A DNA stretch of 64,000 nt from Sipunculus nudus (taxonomy: Eukaryota; Annelida; Sipuncula; Golfingiida; Sipunculidae), in NCBI GenBank assembly GCA_026874595.1, contig JAPPUL010000068.1:1377001-1441000 (forward strand). The letters are read 5' to 3'. This document shows, piece by piece, positions 7,433-17,230 of the stretch. Position 1 is the stretch's first letter; every line of letters begins with the position of its first letter. Under the pieces are notes generated by a model that was given only the letters and a program-made list of their open reading frames with translations, did no database searches and had not been told where the DNA came from. The translations under genes were made by a program, and so were the position numbers.

Positions 7433-9841
7433 TTAATCAAATATTAATTTAATAACCTCATCTAAAGTTTTAACAAGATGGAAGTGCAGGTTTTCTTTAA
7501 CAGAGGAGCTAATCTGCTCAAGGTCTTTAATATTATCTTTGGGGCAGATAACTTCTTTTAATTTATTTCTCTTAGCAGCAATAATCTTTTCTTTTAGGCC
7601 GCCGATAGGCAAAACATATCCAGTTAAAGTTAATTCACCCGTCATGCCGATTTTAGGTTTAGTAGGTTTATTAAATACTAAAGATAAAATACTGCTAGCA
7701 ATGGTAATACCTGCAGAGGGTCCGTCTTTGGGAGTTGCACCTTCTGGTACATGTATGTGTATAGATGAGTTTTTAAAGAAGTCCTTATTAGCCTCATAAT
7801 TTGTTATAATCTTGCTAACGTGGCTGTATGCAATGGATGCACTTTCGGTCATCACATTCCCAAGTTGCCCAGTTAGAGTAAATGGTTTGGAATTTTCTTT
7901 TTGAGTCTTAATCGTTTCAACAAATATAACGCTTCCGCCTGAAGGAGTCCAGGCAAGCCCTGTGGCAACACCAATAGTTTTATTTTTGAAAAAAACTTCT
8001 TCACTGTATAAAGCATTCCCAAGATATTTCTTTACAAGGGCTTTAGATATTTGTTTGTCATACTGCTTCTCACGTGCAATTAGGGATGCAATTTTACGAC
8101 ATATCTTCTCAAGTGCTCTGTCTAAGTTTCTAACACCGGCATCCCGTGCATAAGAGTTTATAATATAGGTGTAAGCACTTTTGGTTAGTTTCACTTGATT
8201 TTTATTAAGGCCGTGTTTTTCAAGTTGCCTAGGCAATAAATATCTTTTAGCTATCTCGTATTTTTCCTCTTCGATGTAACCGGCAAGACGTATTATTTCC
8301 ATTCTGTCTATTAATGGTTTAGGGATGGTGTCTATCGTGTTTGCCGTTGTTATAAATAGTATCGAGGAAAGATCATATGGCAAGTCTATATAATAATCTA
8401 AAAACTCTTTATTTTGTTCAGGGTCAAGGACCTCAAGCAAAGCGCTTGCAGGGTCTGATTGGAAGCTATAACTTAACTTGTCAATCTCATCTAACATAAA
8501 AACAGGATTTGATGACTTTACGTATTTTAAGCCCTGAAGTATTTTACCCGGCATAGCGCCTATATACGTACGCCTGTGTCCCTTTATCTCGGCCTCATCT
8601 CTCATGCCCCCAAGAGAAAAACGATAAAACTTTCTTTTAAGAGCACGTGCAATAGACTTTCCAAGAGAAGTTTTCCCAACGCCCGGTGGCCCAAGTAAAC
8701 ATATAATTGAGCCGCCGACGGTATCACCTTTTAGCTTTCTAACAGCAAGGAATTCAAGTATACGGTCTTTAACGTCTTCCAATCCGAAGTGGTCCTGATT
8801 TAGAATATTCTGAGCTTGTTTTAGGTTGTTATAATCTTTAGTATAAATGCCCCAAGGTAGGGCTAAGATTGTGTCTATATAATTCTTGGTTATAGTATAT
8901 TCTGCTGAATGAGGGTCTATAGCTTTAAACTTTTCAATTTCTTTATTTAGAACTTCTTTTATTTCGTCATTAAATTTTAGTTTTCTAATACGTTTTTGTA
9001 TAGATTTAAGCTCAACGTTTTGCGGGCTTTCATCAATGCCTAATTCTTGTTTTATTGCTTTTAATTGTTCTTTTAGGAAAAACTCCCGTTGTTTTTTGTC
9101 GATTACCGTATTAATTTGCTTTTGAATGTTAATCTGAAGCTCAAGTAGTTTAACTTCCTTGTCAAGATAACGCAATACTTTGTTAAGACGCTTTTTAACA
9201 TCAAGCTCCTCAAGGATTTCTTGATATTCTGTTCTCTTTAGCTTAATAGCGGTAATAGCAAAGTCGCCTATATTAGAAGGCTCATCCACATTAGCAAGTG
9301 TTAGTTTTAATTGTTCAAGTAAAAGAGGATTATTTTCGGATAAAAGTCTTAACTGAGAAAGGATAGAGCGAGTATACGCTTTAATCTCTTCTTTAGTTTC
9401 GGTTTCCTTACTAGGTTCTGGATATTCAACAAAAGCCATAAGTCTAAAAGGTTCTTTTGAAGTAAATTTCTTTACCCTAAACCGTTTTAAGCTGTTAACA
9501 AGTATATTGACACTGCCATTTGGAAGGTTTATTTTTTTAGCTATTTTGACAACAGTGCCGACAGTATAAAGGTGCTCAGGGTTTATTTCCTTCGAAGCCT
9601 CATCTTTAACTAAAAGTAATCCTACAAAATCCATACTCTGCTCTAAATTATTAATAGCATCAATAAGGCGTGGTTCAGAGATTAAAATAGGAGTCATTAT
9701 ACCTGGGAATATAGGATTATCAAAGATAGGGATAATAAAAAGGTGGCTTGGAATTACTTTATCAATAGAGATAAGTAAATTATTATCAGATTCATTAGTA
9801 GATTCTGGGTTGTGATTCTTAGAGTTATCGTTTTTAGGCAT
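7433..9841 (-). CDS. lon: ATP-dependent protease La (Lon)
   Basis: An 802-residue cytoplasmic AAA+ serine protease that degrades damaged and regulatory proteins. In order: a polar N-terminal tail rich in Asn/Ser (about 20 residues), the LonN substrate-binding domain (about 30-230), a coiled-coil helical part, and the AAA+ domain. The AAA+ domain has Walker A GPPGVGKTSLG and Walker B VFMLDEIDK. The C-terminal protease domain carries DGPSAG with the catalytic Ser near 709 and LKEKIIAAKR with the catalytic Lys near 752. All catalytic features are intact and the length is typical for LonA. It is convergent with the 54-residue membrane ORF, with only 3 bases between them. Confidence 0.97.
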   Translation of the reverse strand: MPKNDNSKNHNPESTNESDNNLLISIDKVIPSHLFIIPIFDNPIFPGIMTPILISEPRLIDAINNLEQSMDFVGLLLVKDEASKEINPEHLYTVGTVVKIAKKINLPNGSVNILVNSLKRFRVKKFTSKEPFRLMAFVEYPEPSKETETKEEIKAYTRSILSQLRLLSENNPLLLEQLKLTLANVDEPSNIGDFAITAIKLKRTEYQEILEELDVKKRLNKVLRYLDKEVKLLELQINIQKQINTVIDKKQREFFLKEQLKAIKQELGIDESPQNVELKSIQKRIRKLKFNDEIKEVLNKEIEKFKAIDPHSAEYTITKNYIDTILALPWGIYTKDYNNLKQAQNILNQDHFGLEDVKDRILEFLAVRKLKGDTVGGSIICLLGPPGVGKTSLGKSIARALKRKFYRFSLGGMRDEAEIKGHRRTYIGAMPGKILQGLKYVKSSNPVFMLDEIDKLSYSFQSDPASALLEVLDPEQNKEFLDYYIDLPYDLSSILFITTANTIDTIPKPLIDRMEIIRLAGYIEEEKYEIAKRYLLPRQLEKHGLNKNQVKLTKSAYTYIINSYARDAGVRNLDRALEKICRKIASLIAREKQYDKQISKALVKKYLGNALYSEEVFFKNKTIGVATGLAWTPSGGSVIFVETIKTQKENSKPFTLTGQLGNVMTESASIAYSHVSKIITNYEANKDFFKNSSIHIHVPEGATPKDGPSAGITIASSILSLVFNKPTKPKIGMTGELTLTGYVLPIGGLKEKIIAAKRNKLKEVICPKDNIKDLEQISSSVKENLHFHLVKTLDEVIKLIFD

Positions 9842-10042
9842 ATTAAGTACTCATTATTAAAAAGGGCTATTAAACTATATCTTTAGTTATGTGTAATTAT
9901 TATATATTAAATAAAAAAAGTATACAGTAGCCGGCAACATATCATAAATAAGATACTTTTGAATGTATAATGAGGCAATGCATTTTTACAATAGAACTTT
10001 AATAAATAATTATCTAGTTAAAACTTATATTTATGATATATT

Positions 10043-10261
10043 ATGAAAAAGAAATTATATCTATACGCAATAGTAATAGGGCTTAGCCTTCTGGCAATAG
10101 TAGTTATAAATCAGTTACTAATATATATAATGCCAAAAGAGCTTCCGGCAAGTGAACAATTTCTGTGGTTCTCCAGATGGAGTTCTTCATTATCGTTTGT
10201 AAGCGTCCTTTTAATAATAGCAATAATCTATCGTTATATAAGTAGTAAAAAGGGGAGCTAG
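10043..10261 (+). CDS. Small two-span membrane protein (72 aa)
   Basis: A 72-residue protein with two clear hydrophobic segments (about residues 5-29 and 48-65) joined by a short linker containing PASEQFLWFSRW. The N-terminus is basic (MKKK) and so is the C-terminal tail (SSKKGS), which predicts both ends in the cytoplasm. It stands 43 bases before recF on the same strand and 201 bases from the divergent lon gene, so it may share a promoter with recF. No good ribosome-binding site is visible before the ATG. The family is not recognised. Confidence 0.55.
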   Translation: MKKKLYLYAIVIGLSLLAIVVINQLLIYIMPKELPASEQFLWFSRWSSSLSFVSVLLIIAIIYRYISSKKGS

Positions 10262-10304
10262 GTTTATCTTCCTGCAAATAAATAGCCTTATAATCTGAAT
10301 ATTG

Positions 10305-11414
10305 ATGTATTTTAAAGAACTTCGTCTTGAAAATTTTAGGAATTACGAGAAACTAAATCTTAGCTTTTCTAAAGGTTCTAATATATTGTATGGAGAAAAC
10401 GGGCTTGGTAAGACAAATATACTTGAATCTCTTTATATACTATCCATGACAAAGTCTTTTCGTAATGTATTAGATAAAGAACTAGTGCGCAGGGGAAGTG
10501 AAGGTTATTTTATATATGCAACACTTAGCGATGACAAATCAAATGAACATAATGTGTCAGTGGGTTTTTATGATGGCAAGAAACAGATAAAATATAATGG
10601 TCTTGTCCAAGAGCGTTTTTCGGATATGGTTGGCAAAATAAGGGTAGTACCGTTTTTACAAGAGGATATAAATTTACTAATAGGCTCGCCATCTATGCGC
10701 CGTCGTTATCTTGACAGCTCATTATCTTTATCCTTTCCAAAGTATTTCCGTTATCTTAGAACGTATAATAATATATTAAAACAAAAGAATAACGCTCTAA
10801 AACAGATAATGAAAGGTCGACTTGGCCGTGAATCTTTGTATGTATGGAACGAGAAGCTTATAGAGGCAGGCAGTATGATTTTTAAGATGCGCTTTGATTT
10901 CTTTAAACCAATAAATGCTATAATAAAAGAACTTTATAATCAGCTTGAATTTAATCTTACAAAGTTTAATTTAGTTTATAATTCCTCGTTAAAGGATATG
11001 AGTCAAAAAGATATAAGTGTCAACGAGCAGCATATAAAGAATTTATTTATAAAGCTTTTAGAGGAGAATGAGGAACGGGAATTAGCTTATGGCCAAAGTC
11101 TTTTTGGTCCTCATAAGGATGATTTTTTGATACAAGCAGATGGAATTAACTTTAAGGGTTTTGGTTCGCAGGGACAAAACAGGGCATGCGTATTAACATT
11201 AAAACTTGCCATGACATATTATATAGATGATATAATAGGAGAACAAAGCGTATTACTTTTAGATGACGTGCTTTTGGATTTAGACGAGGTGCGTAAGAAT
11301 AACTTTTTTAAACTACTTGGTAAAAGACAAGCTTTTTTCACATCGACCTCATTATATGGTTTTTCTAAAATAGAAGATAGAGCAAAACTTTTTAAAGTTC
11401 CGTTTAAGGAGTAA
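10305..11414 (+). CDS. recF: DNA replication and repair protein RecF
   Basis: A 369-residue SMC-like ATPase that loads RecA at single-strand gaps and stalled forks. The N-terminus FKELRLENFRNY is diagnostic, followed by Walker A GENGLGKTN. The C-terminal part has the ABC-type signature GSQGQNRACVLTLKLA and Walker B VLLLDDVLLDLD. A TTG at 10302 is in frame, but the ATG at 10305 gives the standard RecF N-terminus (MYFKEL) and is preferred. No strong ribosome-binding site precedes either. Unlike in many bacteria, no dnaA, dnaN or gyrB lies next to it. Confidence 0.95.
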   Translation: MYFKELRLENFRNYEKLNLSFSKGSNILYGENGLGKTNILESLYILSMTKSFRNVLDKELVRRGSEGYFIYATLSDDKSNEHNVSVGFYDGKKQIKYNGLVQERFSDMVGKIRVVPFLQEDINLLIGSPSMRRRYLDSSLSLSFPKYFRYLRTYNNILKQKNNALKQIMKGRLGRESLYVWNEKLIEAGSMIFKMRFDFFKPINAIIKELYNQLEFNLTKFNLVYNSSLKDMSQKDISVNEQHIKNLFIKLLEENEERELAYGQSLFGPHKDDFLIQADGINFKGFGSQGQNRACVLTLKLAMTYYIDDIIGEQSVLLLDDVLLDLDEVRKNNFFKLLGKRQAFFTSTSLYGFSKIEDRAKLFKVPFKE

Positions 11415-11447
11415 GTAAAGCTCAAGGATTAAGCAAGTATATGATAA

Positions 11448-12308
11448 TTATCTTCTAACTATTTTAGAAGCAATATCCCAGTATGTTTTAATGGCTTTAG
11501 CACTTCTTGCGACATCAGAAATTCTAAGTTCGTCAATAACACAATCAGTCCCACCATTTATACGTAAAGGTATATAGCCTATATGTAATGGTAAGTTACT
11601 TATTTTCATTTTGGTTCCTTTTTCAATCTGTCTTGAAGCTTTAAGTTCAGCATTAATATATACTTTCATATGCTCGCCATTATAAGTAGCAGCGATATAT
11701 TGCCACTTGCCAGCAATATTTTTCCAATATACCTTAGAGTCCAACCATTCAGTCTGGCTAGTACTCTGATTGGTTATACCGAATATAAGATTATGCTTAG
11801 GGAACTTGTCATGCTGTGAGTTTATAAGCCATAGCATATAACTTGGACTGCCATCTCCTTTGCTGCGTGTAAGCTTTCCTATGAGTGTAGGAAAATATCT
11901 ATTCTGGAATCTGTGTATAAAAAACCAACCTTCTATGGTAATTGCATATTCAGGAGAGAGAAAAAGCCGCTCATCATCAACGTCAGATTTACTGTTGTCA
12001 AAAGATTCAAATGCCGTCCCAATAATACCACTGCTAGACCAAGATGGGCGGCTTGTAACACCATCATGCTCATATTTTGTTTCGTCAAAAAAGAATTCTT
12101 CACGTCCTTCGTCAAAATGCCATAAAGCCAAAGTGTGCTTATCAGCAATAAATTCACCTGTTTTCCTGTTAAACGAAGGATCATCAACTTCCAAAGCAGC
12201 AGGTTTTTTTAATGTTGCCTCAACTACAGCTGATTTTTGATTATTACAAAAAGTAAGGCTTATTAGAATTGCGAGTAAAGGTATTAATAGTTTCATAGAA
12301 TTACACAT
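11448..12308 (-). CDS. Probable lipoprotein with LamG/concanavalin-like (laminin G-like) domain
   Basis: A 286-residue secreted protein. The N-terminus holds a signal sequence (MKLLIPLLAILISLTFC) ending at a Cys followed by NN. This is compatible with a lipoprotein site, though Phe just before the Cys is unusual. The mature part starts a LamG_3-type jelly-roll fold at about residue 60 (LALWHFDEG...YEHDG). It continues through ITIEGWFF, GKWQYIAATYNGEHMKVYINAE and ends at CVIDELRISDVARS, the classic end of this fold. Such domains bind carbohydrate or matrix partners at the cell surface. A second ATG five codons in (12296) gives the tighter signal peptide, and no ribosome-binding site separates the two. 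The upstream leader holds an 11-bp tandem repeat. Confidence 0.82.
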   Translation of the reverse strand: MCNSMKLLIPLLAILISLTFCNNQKSAVVEATLKKPAALEVDDPSFNRKTGEFIADKHTLALWHFDEGREEFFFDETKYEHDGVTSRPSWSSSGIIGTAFESFDNSKSDVDDERLFLSPEYAITIEGWFFIHRFQNRYFPTLIGKLTRSKGDGSPSYMLWLINSQHDKFPKHNLIFGITNQSTSQTEWLDSKVYWKNIAGKWQYIAATYNGEHMKVYINAELKASRQIEKGTKMKISNLPLHIGYIPLRINGGTDCVIDELRISDVARSAKAIKTYWDIASKIVRR

Positions 12309-12315
12309 GTTTTTA

Positions 12316-12357
12316 TAGATCTTTTTTTATAGATCTTTTATAGATCTTTTATAGATA
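12316..12357. repeat. 11-bp tandem repeat upstream of the LamG lipoprotein
   Basis: TAGATCTTTTA occurs twice exactly (12330-12340, 12341-12351), preceded by a 14-bp variant with a longer T run (12316-12329) and followed by a partial copy. It lies directly before the lipoprotein start on the minus strand. The unit is one helical turn long. Confidence 0.75.
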
Positions 12358-12466
12358 AAAACGTTTTATTAATTTTATGTATTTTATAAACCACATAAAA
12401 AGATATATCAACCACTATTTAAGTAGTTAAATATAATCTAATGTAGTGCTGTCTCAAGAATATTTA

Positions 12467-12646
12467 TCGTAAGTAATATTTGTATTTAGTTTCACTTTGT
12501 TTAAAGAGTCGTTTTTTATATATGTTAATTATTTTCTTAGCAAGCGATTTTGTATTACGAGCTTCATTATTAGAAACTGCATAAGGAGACAAAAGCGCTA
12601 AAGCCTTGTTTTTGACTTTTGGTTTGAAGACTTTTTCTATATAAGT
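12467..12646 (-). pseudogene. Possible gene remnant: 60-codon open stretch without start
   Basis: Reading the minus strand, 60 sense codons run between a TAG (12647-12649) and a TAA (12464-12466). The conceptual peptide is basic and rich in Lys, with the segment ALALLSPYAVSNNEARNTKS. There is no ATG/GTG/TTG start with a ribosome-binding site. It may be a decayed gene end or chance in AT-rich DNA; I cannot assign a family. Confidence 0.2.
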
Positions 12647-12914
12647 CTAAAGAAGATAATATAAAGATATCTAAAACTAGACATATTGTTCAAGTCAGCT
12701 AATATTTTATATGTGTAAATAGCTTATTCTAAGTATCTTAAGATATAGATTAAAGGTTTTAAAAGTATAAAAAAAAAAGATGACAATGTGTACAACTTAT
12801 ATTATACTTTCACAGAATATATATATGCTGGATATAAAGATAGTAAGATTAAGATAGTCAAACAGCGAGTAGAAAGACAAAAATAAATCGATTTAAAGAA
12901 TAAGTAAAATATGG

Positions 12915-13544
12915 ATGGGAAAAGATATGGTAGGACTTAAGCGGAAGCGAAGTATATTAGAAAATGCAGAGAAGTTGTTTTCCAAGTATGGTTTTATGAA
13001 CACCTCAGTGGGAATGATAGCAAAGGAGGTGGGAATATCCCGGGGTGCGTTATATGCATATTACGGAGGAAAGAAGGAGATATTTTGTGAGCTTTTGGAT
13101 AGTTTTTTTTCATCAGTAGATCGTGCTATACGAAAGATAGACTTAAAGAGTAATGACAGTGCATTATATCAGATAAGGCGAAATATGGCTGATTTGGTAG
13201 AAGTTTTTAATAGACGAAGGTATTTGACAAAGCTAATACTAAATTATTCGTATGGAATAGATAGTGAAGCAGATGAGAAGCTGAAGGTTTTCTATAAAGA
13301 AGGTGTAATGATGATAGACAAAGCGTTAAGAGAAGGGATAGAGCTTAAGCTACTAAGGGAGTGTAATACATATTATGTATCATTAAGCTTATTGGGAGTG
13401 ATAAAGGAGCTTGCGCTGCATATAATAGATGAGAACATAGTGTCAGCAAAAGAGAGAGAAGATGTCATAAATGGATTTATAGACTTTGCCTTACGTGGAT
13501 TATGGCAGGAGAGGGGAGAGGGAAAAGAGAAGAGGATTACATAG
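12915..13544 (+). CDS. TetR/AcrR family transcriptional regulator
   Basis: A 209-residue regulator. The N-terminal helix-turn-helix (residues about 10-58) reads ILENAEKLFSKYGF, then AKEVGISRGALYAYYGGKKEIF, the standard TetR_N pattern. The C-terminal ligand domain is all-helical and cannot be matched to an inducer. It precedes the activase/dehydratase genes on the same strand with a 143-bp gap, so it may control itself and that operon; this is inference from position. Another ATG four codons in could be the start, because no clear ribosome-binding site precedes 12915. Confidence 0.9.
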   Translation: MGKDMVGLKRKRSILENAEKLFSKYGFMNTSVGMIAKEVGISRGALYAYYGGKKEIFCELLDSFFSSVDRAIRKIDLKSNDSALYQIRRNMADLVEVFNRRRYLTKLILNYSYGIDSEADEKLKVFYKEGVMMIDKALREGIELKLLRECNTYYVSLSLLGVIKELALHIIDENIVSAKEREDVINGFIDFALRGLWQERGEGKEKRIT

Positions 13545-13580
13545 AATAATCTTTATTAAAGAATTATGGTGGTATTGATG

Positions 13581-13641
13581 TTAGGGTGTGGGAGGTGTAG
13601 GGGTGTGGGGGTGTAGGGGTGTGGGGGTGTAGGGGTGTGGG
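13581..13641. repeat. G-rich 16-bp tandem repeat (about 3 copies) before the activase gene
   Basis: The unit GTGTAGGGGTGTGGGG repeats at 13595-13610, 13611-13626 and 13627-13641 (last base missing), with a diverged lead-in from 13581. On the + strand it is almost only G and T, with many runs of three to five G, so it has G-quadruplex potential. It lies between the TetR gene and the activase ATG. Confidence 0.85.
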
Positions 13642-13687
13642 AGAAGAGTTTTAAAAAAAAATAAGAATTTAAGGAAGTAAAGTATAT

Positions 13688-16600
13688 ATGGAAAAAAGGA
13701 TAGAGGAAGCGATAGTGGGGCTTGATGTTGGTTCTACGACGGTAAAATGCGTTGTTATGAATAAAGATAAAGAGATATTGTGGAAGGATTATAAGCGGCA
13801 TGAGACGCGTCAGGCAGAGCTTGTGCTTGAGTTTCTAGAAAAGATAAAAGAAGAAGTATGTGAAGATCTTAGAATATTTGTAACTGGCAGCGGGGGAGGG
13901 ACGGTATCGCCTTATATAGGGGGACGATTTGTGCAAGAGGTAAATGCGGTGATAATGGCAGTAGAGGAGTTGCATGGGGAGGATGCGGGGTCTGTAATAG
14001 AGCTTGGGGGACAAGATGCAAAGGTGGTGATATGGAAGGAGGATCCAAAGACAAAGAAGCGGCAATTGTTTGCGAGTATGAATGACAAATGTGCAGGCGG
14101 GACGGGAGCGACAATAGATAAGATAGTTGCGAAGGTGGGAATAAGTAACGAGGAGCTTTCCAAGATACATTTTGATGATACAAAGTTACATAGTATAGCG
14201 GCAAAATGCGGTGTATTTGCAGAAACAGACGTTGTAAATTTATTAAAAGCGAGTATCCCAGCGGAAGATATAATGATATCGTTGGCGGATGCAATAATCC
14301 GCCAAAACTTAAGTGTATTGATGCGTGGGAATCTTCTTAGGGACAAGGTGGTATTGCTTGGGGGTCCAAATACGTTTTTAAAATTCCTGCTTGAAGGGTG
14401 GCAACAGCGGATAAAGGAAGTATGGGAAGAGAGGAAGTGGGTGCCGAAGACAATAGATGGGGGTCGATTATTAGCAGATGTTATGGATGAGTTAGTGATA
14501 GTGCCTGAGAACTCGCAATATTACGCAGCGTATGGATGTGGGGTATATGGGCTTGGTGAGAAGGAAGAAGTAGGTAGAAATAAGGGATTAACGGAGTTGA
14601 GAGAATATATAGAAAAAGGGCGACAAGATAGGCTTATGCAAGGAGGTGCGGCGCCTGGGTTAGTAGGAAATGCAGCGGAGTATAAGACATTTATAGAAGA
14701 ATACGAGATACCAAAGTTCAGGGGCTATAATTATAGGAGGGGAGAAGTAGTAGAGGGATATATAGGGCTTGATGGGGGTTCAACGTCAACAAAAGCGGTA
14801 TTAATGAATAAAGATAAGGAGATAATAAGTAAGGTATACCAGCTGTCAAACGGCAATCCGATAGAGGACACAAAGCAAATATTAAAACAGCTTTCAAAGG
14901 AGGTAGAGGGGGAGGGGTGTAAGCTTGAGATAAAGGGTTTTGGGGCAACAGGTTATGCAGCAGATGTATTAGAAAAGACGATGTTGTGCGATGTAAATTT
15001 GGTTGAGACGGTAGCCCACATGAAGTCGTCAGTGCATTATTTTGGAGAAGTAGATGTAATAGTTGATGTTGGCGGGCAGGATATAAAGGTTTTATTCATG
15101 GAGCATGGACGAGTTAAGGATTTTAAGTTAAACACACAGTGCTCAGCCGGCAATGGATATTTTCTTCAAAGCATGGCCCAGCAGTTTGGTATAGACATAA
15201 GAAAGTATGCAGACTATGCTTTTAAAGCCAAAATAGCGCCAATATTTAATTATGGATGTGCTGTTTTTATGGAGCAAGATAAAGTAAACTTTCAACAGCA
15301 AGGATGGAGTAAAGAAGAGCTTATGGCAGGACTTGCGTTAGTGCTTCCGTTAAACATATGGCAATATGTGGTGCAAGAACCGAACTTACAAAAGTATGGG
15401 ACTCGGTTTGTCTTACAAGGTGGCACACAATATAACCTAGCAGCAGTTAAGGCACAAGTAGATTATATAAAGGAGAAGGTGCCAAATGCGCAAGTTATGA
15501 CTCATCCGCATACAGGAGAGGCAGGAGCAATAGGGGCTTGTATAGAGGCAATAGAAGTGGTTGAAAAGAAAGGTGGTAAAACAAGTTTTGTAGGGCTTGA
15601 TGAGGTTATAAAGATAACGTATGAGACAAAAACCTCTGAGGAGACAAAGTGTACATTTTGTTCAAATAATTGTTCGAGAACTTTTATAGACACGAAAACG
15701 CCAAATGGTTTTAATGTAAGATATATATCAGGGTTTTCGTGTGATAAGGGGATGTTTGAAAATAAGGAAGCACTTAAGGTTTATAGTGCAAATAATATAG
15801 AACTTAAGAAGAAGTATCCAAATCTAGTAGATTACGAATCGAAGCTGGCGTTTAAGAGTTTTGATGTGAAAAGACTTTATAGTGATGAATCGTTAGAGGG
15901 TATAGAAGCAGATATAGAAGAAGGCATAAAAGAAAAGTCCTTGTCAACGGAGAGAGTAAACAATTTGGAAGGTCGAGTTAGGAATGAGGAAGAAGTTAAA
16001 ATAAGCCGTAAGAAAGCCTATCTTGCCCGACAAAAGCTTAGGATAGGGATACCTAGGGTACTAAATAGCTATTCAACAGCCCCATTCTGGACAAGTTATC
16101 TTGAGGCACTTGGCATACGCTCTGAAAACATAATATATTCAGATTACACAAGTGAGGAACTGTGGTCCCACGGGTCAAAATGGGGTTCAGTAGATCCTTG
16201 CTTTCCATCAAAAGTAACTAATGCACATATACATAATTTGCTTTATAAGAAGTCAAGAGCAAATAAGCCGCTAGACATGATATTTTTCCCGATAATAATA
16301 AATTTACAAACGCAGCTTGTAAATACGCAAAACAATATGGCATGCCCGGTGGTATCAGGGTCTCCTGAGGTAGTTAAATCATCTTTTACAAAGGAGAAAG
16401 ATGTATTTGATGAGAAGGGGATAAAGTATGTAAATCCGTCATATGCCATGAGCGAACCCTATTTATTCCAAAGTCAGTTATACGAAAGTTTCAAGGAGAT
16501 CTTAGACATAACGGAAGAAGAGAGTGACTTTGCGTATAAAGAAGGAGCAAATGCGTTAAAGAAGTTTAATGATCTAATGAAAGAGAAGGGGCGAATACTG

Positions 16601-17224
16601 CTTGAGAATCTTAGTAACGACGGACGAGTAGGAATTCTTATGATAGGGCGTCCATATCATAATGATCCAGGACTAAATCATGGAATACTTGAAAGCTTGC
16701 AACTTACAGGGATCCCGGTGCTATCGATGAGGAGCCTGCCAACGGGAGATGATATTTTAAAAGAAGTATTTAAGAAAGATCTAGAAGCTGGAGTAATAAA
16801 TAACCCAATGGATGTAACAGATGTATGGAAGAATTGCTATTCAGAAAACAGTTCAATGAAGATATGGGCGGCAAAGTTTGCAGCTAGGCATCCAAACATA
16901 GTGGTTGTGGATCTTAGTAACTTCAAATGTGGCCACGACGCACCCATATACACAGTGATAGAGAATATACTAGAAGCAACGAAAACGCCACACTTTACAT
17001 TCCACGATATAGACGAAAACAAGCCAAGCGGTTCAATAAAGATAAGAACTAAAACAGTAAAATACTTTTTGGAACAGTATGAAGAGACACTTAAGCGTCA
17101 TAATGAGCGAGAAGGAGACCTTAAAGAGTTACTAGATAGAAAATATGAAGAACTTGCAAGGGAGTGGGAGATGATGGTAAGGGAAGGGGCGGTGGCAGGT
17201 GATAAAGAGCGGGTATGTATATAA
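13688..17224 (+). CDS. Double-headed acyl-CoA dehydratase activase (BadF/BadG/HgdC-type, with DUF2229 C-terminus)
   Basis: An 1178-residue ATPase related to the [4Fe-4S] activator of 2-hydroxyglutaryl-CoA dehydratase, which drives ATP-dependent one-electron transfer to its dehydratase. The protein holds two activase modules in tandem. Module 1 (about 8-300) has GLDVGSTTVK, ELGGQDAK, NDKCAGGTGAT and AAKCGVFAETD. Module 2 (about 355-640) has GLDGGSTSTK, DVGGQDIK, NTQCSAGNGY and NYGCAVFMEQD. Each module keeps the two Cys that bind the bridging cluster. A CTFCSNNC motif follows near 654, then the DUF2229-type region (about 780-1080), which starts IGIPRVLNSYSTAPFW. The ATG has AAGGAAG upstream. 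G-rich repeats flank the gene on both sides. The real substrate is unknown. Confidence 0.92.
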   Translation: MEKRIEEAIVGLDVGSTTVKCVVMNKDKEILWKDYKRHETRQAELVLEFLEKIKEEVCEDLRIFVTGSGGGTVSPYIGGRFVQEVNAVIMAVEELHGEDAGSVIELGGQDAKVVIWKEDPKTKKRQLFASMNDKCAGGTGATIDKIVAKVGISNEELSKIHFDDTKLHSIAAKCGVFAETDVVNLLKASIPAEDIMISLADAIIRQNLSVLMRGNLLRDKVVLLGGPNTFLKFLLEGWQQRIKEVWEERKWVPKTIDGGRLLADVMDELVIVPENSQYYAAYGCGVYGLGEKEEVGRNKGLTELREYIEKGRQDRLMQGGAAPGLVGNAAEYKTFIEEYEIPKFRGYNYRRGEVVEGYIGLDGGSTSTKAVLMNKDKEIISKVYQLSNGNPIEDTKQILKQLSKEVEGEGCKLEIKGFGATGYAADVLEKTMLCDVNLVETVAHMKSSVHYFGEVDVIVDVGGQDIKVLFMEHGRVKDFKLNTQCSAGNGYFLQSMAQQFGIDIRKYADYAFKAKIAPIFNYGCAVFMEQDKVNFQQQGWSKEELMAGLALVLPLNIWQYVVQEPNLQKYGTRFVLQGGTQYNLAAVKAQVDYIKEKVPNAQVMTHPHTGEAGAIGACIEAIEVVEKKGGKTSFVGLDEVIKITYETKTSEETKCTFCSNNCSRTFIDTKTPNGFNVRYISGFSCDKGMFENKEALKVYSANNIELKKKYPNLVDYESKLAFKSFDVKRLYSDESLEGIEADIEEGIKEKSLSTERVNNLEGRVRNEEEVKISRKKAYLARQKLRIGIPRVLNSYSTAPFWTSYLEALGIRSENIIYSDYTSEELWSHGSKWGSVDPCFPSKVTNAHIHNLLYKKSRANKPLDMIFFPIIINLQTQLVNTQNNMACPVVSGSPEVVKSSFTKEKDVFDEKGIKYVNPSYAMSEPYLFQSQLYESFKEILDITEEESDFAYKEGANALKKFNDLMKEKGRILLENLSNDGRVGILMIGRPYHNDPGLNHGILESLQLTGIPVLSMRSLPTGDDILKEVFKKDLEAGVINNPMDVTDVWKNCYSENSSMKIWAAKFAARHPNIVVVDLSNFKCGHDAPIYTVIENILEATKTPHFTFHDIDENKPSGSIKIRTKTVKYFLEQYEETLKRHNEREGDLKELLDRKYEELAREWEMMVREGAVAGDKERVCI

Positions 17225-17230
17225 GAATTG

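Larger units (their letters stand above)
12309..12914. other. 606-bp intergenic region between LamG lipoprotein and TetR genes
   Basis: This divergent AT-rich gap holds the 11-bp repeat at 12316-12351 and the promoters of both flanking genes. On the minus strand an unbroken stretch of 60 codons (12467-12646) has protein-like composition but no ATG and no ribosome-binding site. It is listed as a possible gene remnant. I see no RNA gene or terminator. Confidence 0.5.
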
